This document shows, piece by piece, positions 59,409-64,000 of a DNA stretch of 64,000 nucleotides. The stretch spans positions 20,117,188 to 20,181,187 of the forward strand of contig JACGWO010000012.1 of NCBI GenBank assembly GCA_034509735.1. The letters run 5' to 3'. The notes below the pieces were generated by a model. The model had not been told where the DNA came from and ran no database searches. It worked only from the letters and a program-made list of their open reading frames with translations. The translations under genes were made by a program, and so were the position numbers. The DNA comes from Sesamum alatum. Its lineage: Eukaryota > Streptophyta > Magnoliopsida > Lamiales > Pedaliaceae. The stretch's first letter is position 1. Each line of letters opens with the position of its first letter.

Positions 59409-62400
59409 TCAGTTGCATCTGAGATTCTCTTTAGCATTCTGATAATCCCGCAAAAATTGCAGAGCTCTGTTACACACTTCCAGTAAGCTAAGGTTCTGTC
59501 CCTCCATGGTTCGTTTACAGCGTCTATTCCAAATGGCCCAACACATACAAAAGAATCGTTGTCTCACCTCCACACTCGCCTGCCGAACCACATTGAAAAC
59601 CCAATCCGCTGCATCATAATTCCAATTTGAGATAAAATGCCAAGGCACCGAGGATAGAGCCCAAATCTGTCTGGCAACAGGACAATCCAGGAATACATGC
59701 TGGACAGATTCAAGTTCTCGTCCACACGAACAACAACACGTATCTACGTTCCTCACACGTTCTGCTAACCTCTCCATCGTAGGAACTGAGTCACATGAAA
59801 TTACCCGCACTCTAGGAGGTATTTTACTATCCCAAATGGCTGACCATAACGCACTGCCCCCAGAAACTGATGTAGAAGCTGCCTCTCTATCCTGCCGCAC
59901 CACTGCATACCTGTAAGCACTTTTCACTGTAAATATACCCCTCTGCCGAACCGCCATCTCCACACTCCAGCCCCCCCACTCCCCTCAGCAGTCTCCCACA
60001 CACAACCCTCTTTCAATAGCCCCCTAGCCGCTACTAAACTACGGCAAGTCCATGAGGGCCGAGATCCCAAAGATGCTTCTAAAAAATTCCTCATCGAAAA
60101 ATATTTAGCTTTAAGAACCTTACTAACAAGAGATGCAGGCCTAGAAAGAATACGCCATCCTTGCTTAGCTAAAAGGGCCAAATTAAATTCTCTTAAGCTA
60201 CGAAACCCCAACCCACCCCTATGCTTAGGACGACATAATTTAGACTAAGCAACCTAATGCACCCTTCTTTCCCCTCTATTATTCCACCACAAATCCGCCT
60301 CCGCTGACTCCAACTGTTGTAATAAATAGTTTGGAAGTTGAAAACAAGACATAACATAAGTTGGGATCGACTGTAATACCGACTTAATAAGTACCCCCTT
60401 CCCCGCTTGAGACAACAACTTCGTATTCCACCCATTCGTCTTATCCCGAACCCGATCTTTAACATACCTAAAAACCGCTCTCCTAGACCTACCCCCCGTC
60501 GCCGGTAAACCCAAATAATGGTCATGGGAGGCCACTAAGGTAACTCCCAAGACCGCAGCTAAATTCTGCCTCACCTCACCCCTCACCCCATCACTCACCA
60601 CCATGCTCAACTTCTGAAGATTAATGACCTGCCCCAAAACCAACGCATACATTTCCAATATCCGCCGTATCTCTCTCAACTCGTCTATCCTAGCCCGACA
60701 GAATATCAGTGTGTCATCTGCAAACAATAAATGCGACACTGGAGGAGCAGATGATGCAACTGAGATCCCCACTAACCTACCCTCCCTCTCAGAATTCTGA
60801 ATCATACAAGATAACACCTCAGCACAGAAAATGAAAAGAAAGGGCGACAAAGGACCTCCCCTACTGAATACCCCTCTCCGGGCTGAAAAATCCAAAGGGT
60901 TCACCATTCAATATAAGCGAATAAGAAACAGTTCTAACAAACAACATAACTAATTCTACAAAGTGCTGATGAAACCCCACCCTAATCAAAACACCCCGAA
61001 GAAAAGACCACTCCACCTTATCATATGCTTTACTCATGTCTAATTTCAACGCCGCACAAGCATTCTTAAGTTGGGTAGAGGTTTTTATGTGGTGATTCAG
61101 TTCAAACGCCAACAAAACATTATCAGTGATAAGACGACCAGGAACAAAGGCAGATTGAAACTGAGACACTAACGCATCCATCATGGGACTAAGACGATTA
61201 GACACACATTTCGACGCAATTTTGATAATGACATTACAGAGACTGATAGGACGACGCTGACCTACTGTTTCAGGGGAAGCACATTTAGAGATTAACACGA
61301 CATGTGTAAAATTGAATTTGTGCAGCAGAATATGGTCATTTAATATACGGAGTACAACACAAGTAACATCAGACCCAACAACATGCCAATATTTTTGAAA
61401 GAAGTATGGGGGCATACCATCGGGACCAGGGGATTTGAATGGAAACATACCAAAGATAGCGCGTTTGACCTCGTCCGCAGTGAAAGGTTGAGTCAGAGTA
61501 TGGTTCATTTCTGCAGTGACTCTTGGTTGTATCATGTGCAACACTTCCTCCAAGAGAGACGCTTCTGGGCAGGATGAGGTAAAGATAGATCGATAGTACC
61601 TCAGGAGTAAATCTTGGATATCCCCTACCTGTTCTCTCCAAACCCTTCCTCATCCTTCAACCTAGTAATCCTGTTATGCCGACGTCTCGACGATGCATAC
61701 GAATGAAAAAACCTAGTGTTGCCATCACCATCTCCTAACCAATGCATTTTACTGCGATGTTGCCATTTCAGCATGTCCCTAGTATGAAACTCATCTAACT
61801 GTCTCCTAATCCTCTCCATCTCATCTGTTCAGCGACACCCAGCTGTTGTCTCGCTAACTGGCCATATCTCTCCTCCAATGACTTCAAATGATCCTTTGGT
61901 TGGCTGAAGCATTCTCTGTTCCACTGTAATAACTTTAACCGACACTCCTAAATTTTCCGAAATACCCTACTCTCTGGATCTGTTCCCGCATCACATTGCC
62001 AGCTTCTTCAATAACTTTACCACAATCTGCAGCCTGTGCCCACTTAGCCTCGAACTGAAACTGAACTTTCTTCTTTCCTCTGTTTCCATCCCCTCCTAGA
62101 TCCCACATAATTCGCAGCACAACATGATCTGAAAAAAGAGTCAACATATGCTCAACACTAGTATTCGGAAACCGAACGTTCCATCGTGAGTTACCACAAG
62201 CCCGATCAAGTCTAGCCCAAACCGTGTGTGGATGTTGTCTCTTATTACACCATGTAAAGCGACTTCCTGTGAAACCTAAATCACATAAATTCGACCTTAT
62301 AAGAGCTTGCCTAAAGTCTTCGATCAACCAGCGAGGCCTCACCACACCCGTCTTTTCATGATGATCCAAAATCTCGTTGAAGTCCTCAGCACAAATCCAC

Positions 62401-62804
62401 GGCACATCGGACTGCGTACTCAATTGAACAAGCTTCTGCCAAACCAGCCTTCTCCTACTTGTTTCCGGTTCGCCATAGAATCCTGTGAACCTCTAATTAG
62501 CAGTGTGAGATTCCGAAATAACATCTACGTCAATGTGATTAATAGAAAAGGATCTCAGTTGTACCGAATGTCTTTTCTCCAAAATAAAGCCAACCAACCC
62601 GATTGACCTATCGACAGAACCGTAACTCCAAACATCCCTAACCTATCCCGAACACGTTCTCCTTTGCGTTTATCACATTTCGTTTCAGAGAGAAAAACCA
62701 ACAAGAGGTTAACATCCCGGACCCAATCACCGAGTTTACGAATTGTCGAGATCTCCCCCCCCCCCCCCCCCCAAACCTTGACAATTCCACACAAGGACAC
62801 TCAT
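59409..62804 (-). pseudogene. LINE-C ORF2 (endonuclease, RT, zf-RVT)
   Basis: The start MSVLVWNCQG is followed by a poly-G run that shifts the frame. The endonuclease part has DVPWICAEDFNEIL (usual GDFNEI), LIEDFRQAL and GFTGSRFTWCN. RT motifs: FKSPGPDGMPPYFFQKYW, LKLDMSKAYDKVEWSFLRGV, PLSPFLFIFCAEVLS and LLFADDTLIFC, with intact FADD. The zf-RVT region has WDSKIPPRVRV and CCSCGRELESVQHVFLDCPV. The frames 61553-60861 and 60907-60254 overlap, indicating one shift inside the RT; other breaks lie at about 61625, 61930, 62430-62550 and 60200. Confidence 0.88.
62755..62772. repeat. Run of 18 C within LINE-C ORF2 start
   Basis: The matching site in LINE-B (about 53184-53191) has only six C, so the run grew in LINE-C, or its length is a sequencing artefact. 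It disrupts the ORF2 frame a few codons after the start. Confidence 0.9.
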
Positions 62805-64000
62805 GGCGACCGGCGGGGCTGAAGACCAGCCTTCGTCACAACATCAGAGCTATCCTCACTGTCTACCAGAGCACGCTTTAATGGTGGATCTCCCGTAAGC
62901 AATCCCCTCTTTCGTTTCCCTCTGAGCACCCTCAATGTCCCACGCATCATACGCCCCCTGCCTCCACGACTCCCCCTCATTACTCCGCGACCCGCCTAAA
63001 AGACCACCGGAACCGCCATAAGACCCTCATCACCAACAACATGACTGTCACTACGCTCCTGCCTATGTTCCCCACCCAACACTCTCTTCTCTTCAAAAGA
63101 ATTACATTGGATTGCAGGGAGATCGAACTTACCTGTAGAATTGTCGCCCAGAATATGTCCCTCACTATGGCTGGAAAACCCCCGTAAATCTTGTGTGGAG
63201 GACCTCGAAGATAGCAAAATTCCGCCTAACCCAGAAGACTGAATAACAGTTGCAACTCGAGGAAGATGCTTACTTGGGGATTGCCTCGCATTAGGAAGAG
63301 AATCACTTTGCTGAAGAGGAGCTTGCTTTCGGGCAAGACAATTTGCAGAAGAGGAAGAAGAGGATTGCTGCTTGTTGACGTTATTCTATTCTCTATCTGC
63401 CAATGTATCTTCCTTATTCAATCGCAAGATGGTTGGGCCTGGCCCATGTGAGAAGATCTCAATTTGTTCAGTTGGGCCAACTGCACCTATAGAATTTGCC
63501 ACCCCTTTAAGCTGTTGGCCTCCTAATCTTATTCCACTAAAATCCTTAGCCCTGTCTGTCAATTCCCGATCCAAGCCTTGCAAAAGCCTCGATCCATTAT
63601 GCTCAGAACCCACTAAGCCCTGAAAGCCCAGAGACCCCTCACCGCGGCCCAAGACCCCGAGCCTAGAACCCACGTTCCCCTCTCTCCGCCGACTCTCCAT
63701 GCCACCACGAACTACTGCTCCCCTCCGCCGGAGCTTTACCAAGACGACGATCCACCTCCGGCGACTGACTCTCCCTATCACCCTCCTTCCCTGCACTACC
63801 CTCCACGCTCTCTGATATCCGGCGACCAAAATTGAAAATGGCTCCCCCTCGACGAATATTCCCTATCCACGGCCGACTTGACCTCCCCCCCCCCCCCCCC
63901 CATCCCCTCTACCCCACGAAGACGCCTAAACTCCACCGTCCGGGAGTAACCCCACCGATCTGGGTTCACGAAGCCAAGGACCAAATTGAGGTTCCCCACC
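62805..64000 (-). pseudogene. LINE-C ORF1 (gag-like), C-terminal part
   Basis: Minus-strand frames 63999-63796, 63829-63386 and 63217-62980 are Gly/Arg/Ser-rich without a recognised domain. Their position just upstream of ORF2 identifies them as the end of LINE ORF1. A CCHC knuckle, if present, lies upstream outside the window. A run of 17 C at 63885-63901 adds a frame problem. Confidence 0.6.
63885..63901. repeat. Run of 17 C within LINE-C ORF1
   Basis: Homopolymer seen directly in the sequence; it lies in the ORF1 region of LINE-C. Confidence 0.9.

Larger units (their letters stand above)
59186..64000 (-). mobile_element. LINE-C: long non-LTR retrotransposon, 5' end outside window
   Basis: Order on the minus strand: ORF1 C-terminal part (64000-62805), ORF2 from ATG 62804 with endonuclease (62800-61935), linker (61819-61625), RT (61653-60254), post-RT (60211-59924) and zf-RVT (59963-59409), then a 3' UTR with an A run near 59186. 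Copia element and LINE-C are separate; LINE-C ends 46 bp from the Copia LTR. It is better preserved than LINE-B but still broken by several frameshifts. Confidence 0.88.

Overview
This is plant nuclear DNA. It is AT-rich and has spliced genes with short exons, plant-specific protein families (Aux/IAA, a chloroplast rhodanese-type membrane protein, a plant hexokinase) and many plant transposable elements. A eudicot is the best reading. An asterid such as a Lamiales species is possible, but nothing here proves it.

Three real genes can be supported. (1) At 7-1850, plus strand, lie the last six exons of a hexokinase; its 5' part is outside the window. (2) At 13240-15175, minus strand, is a complete five-exon Aux/IAA repressor (321 aa, IAA18/IAA26 type) with EAR motif, degron and PB1 domain. 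(3) At 43245-49493, plus strand, is a complete thirteen-exon gene for a 659-aa chloroplast-targeted membrane protein with a rhodanese domain that lacks the catalytic cysteine; two of its introns appear to be GC-AG. In all three genes the exon phases add up to an open frame, which strongly supports the models.

The rest is mostly transposons. 2.8-12.5 kb is a graveyard: a 5'-truncated LINE, a Copia RT fragment, and a Ty3/Gypsy integrase end followed by an antisense extra ORF and a probable LTR, the layout known from the Tat lineage. 16.7-17.6 kb holds eight copies of a 100-bp tandem repeat. 20.6-28 kb holds three related Mutator-like elements (MULEs). The best preserved (23187-25108) has about 400-bp terminal inverted repeats, three palindromes in each arm, and a perfect 10-bp target duplication inside a Helitron-like element. 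All three MULEs carry the 3' end of a second, outward-facing ORF with a conserved Arg-rich, Cys/His-containing tail. 28-43 kb contains MITEs with 8-9 bp target duplications, two tRNA-derived SINEs with perfect 15-16 bp duplications, a large foldback element, and a cluster of Helitron-like ends. 49.8-64 kb contains two related LINEs on the minus strand, with a structurally complete Copia element between them (54010-59140: two LTRs, 5-bp duplication, primer-binding site, polypurine tract) whose coding region is broken.

The three host genes do not form a pathway; they are gene islands in repeat-rich DNA. The strongest candidate for something under-described is the MULE family with palindrome-bearing arms and a second divergent ORF. 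I saw no rRNA, functional tRNA or CRISPR. Boundaries of decayed elements are approximate, and all alignments were made by eye.
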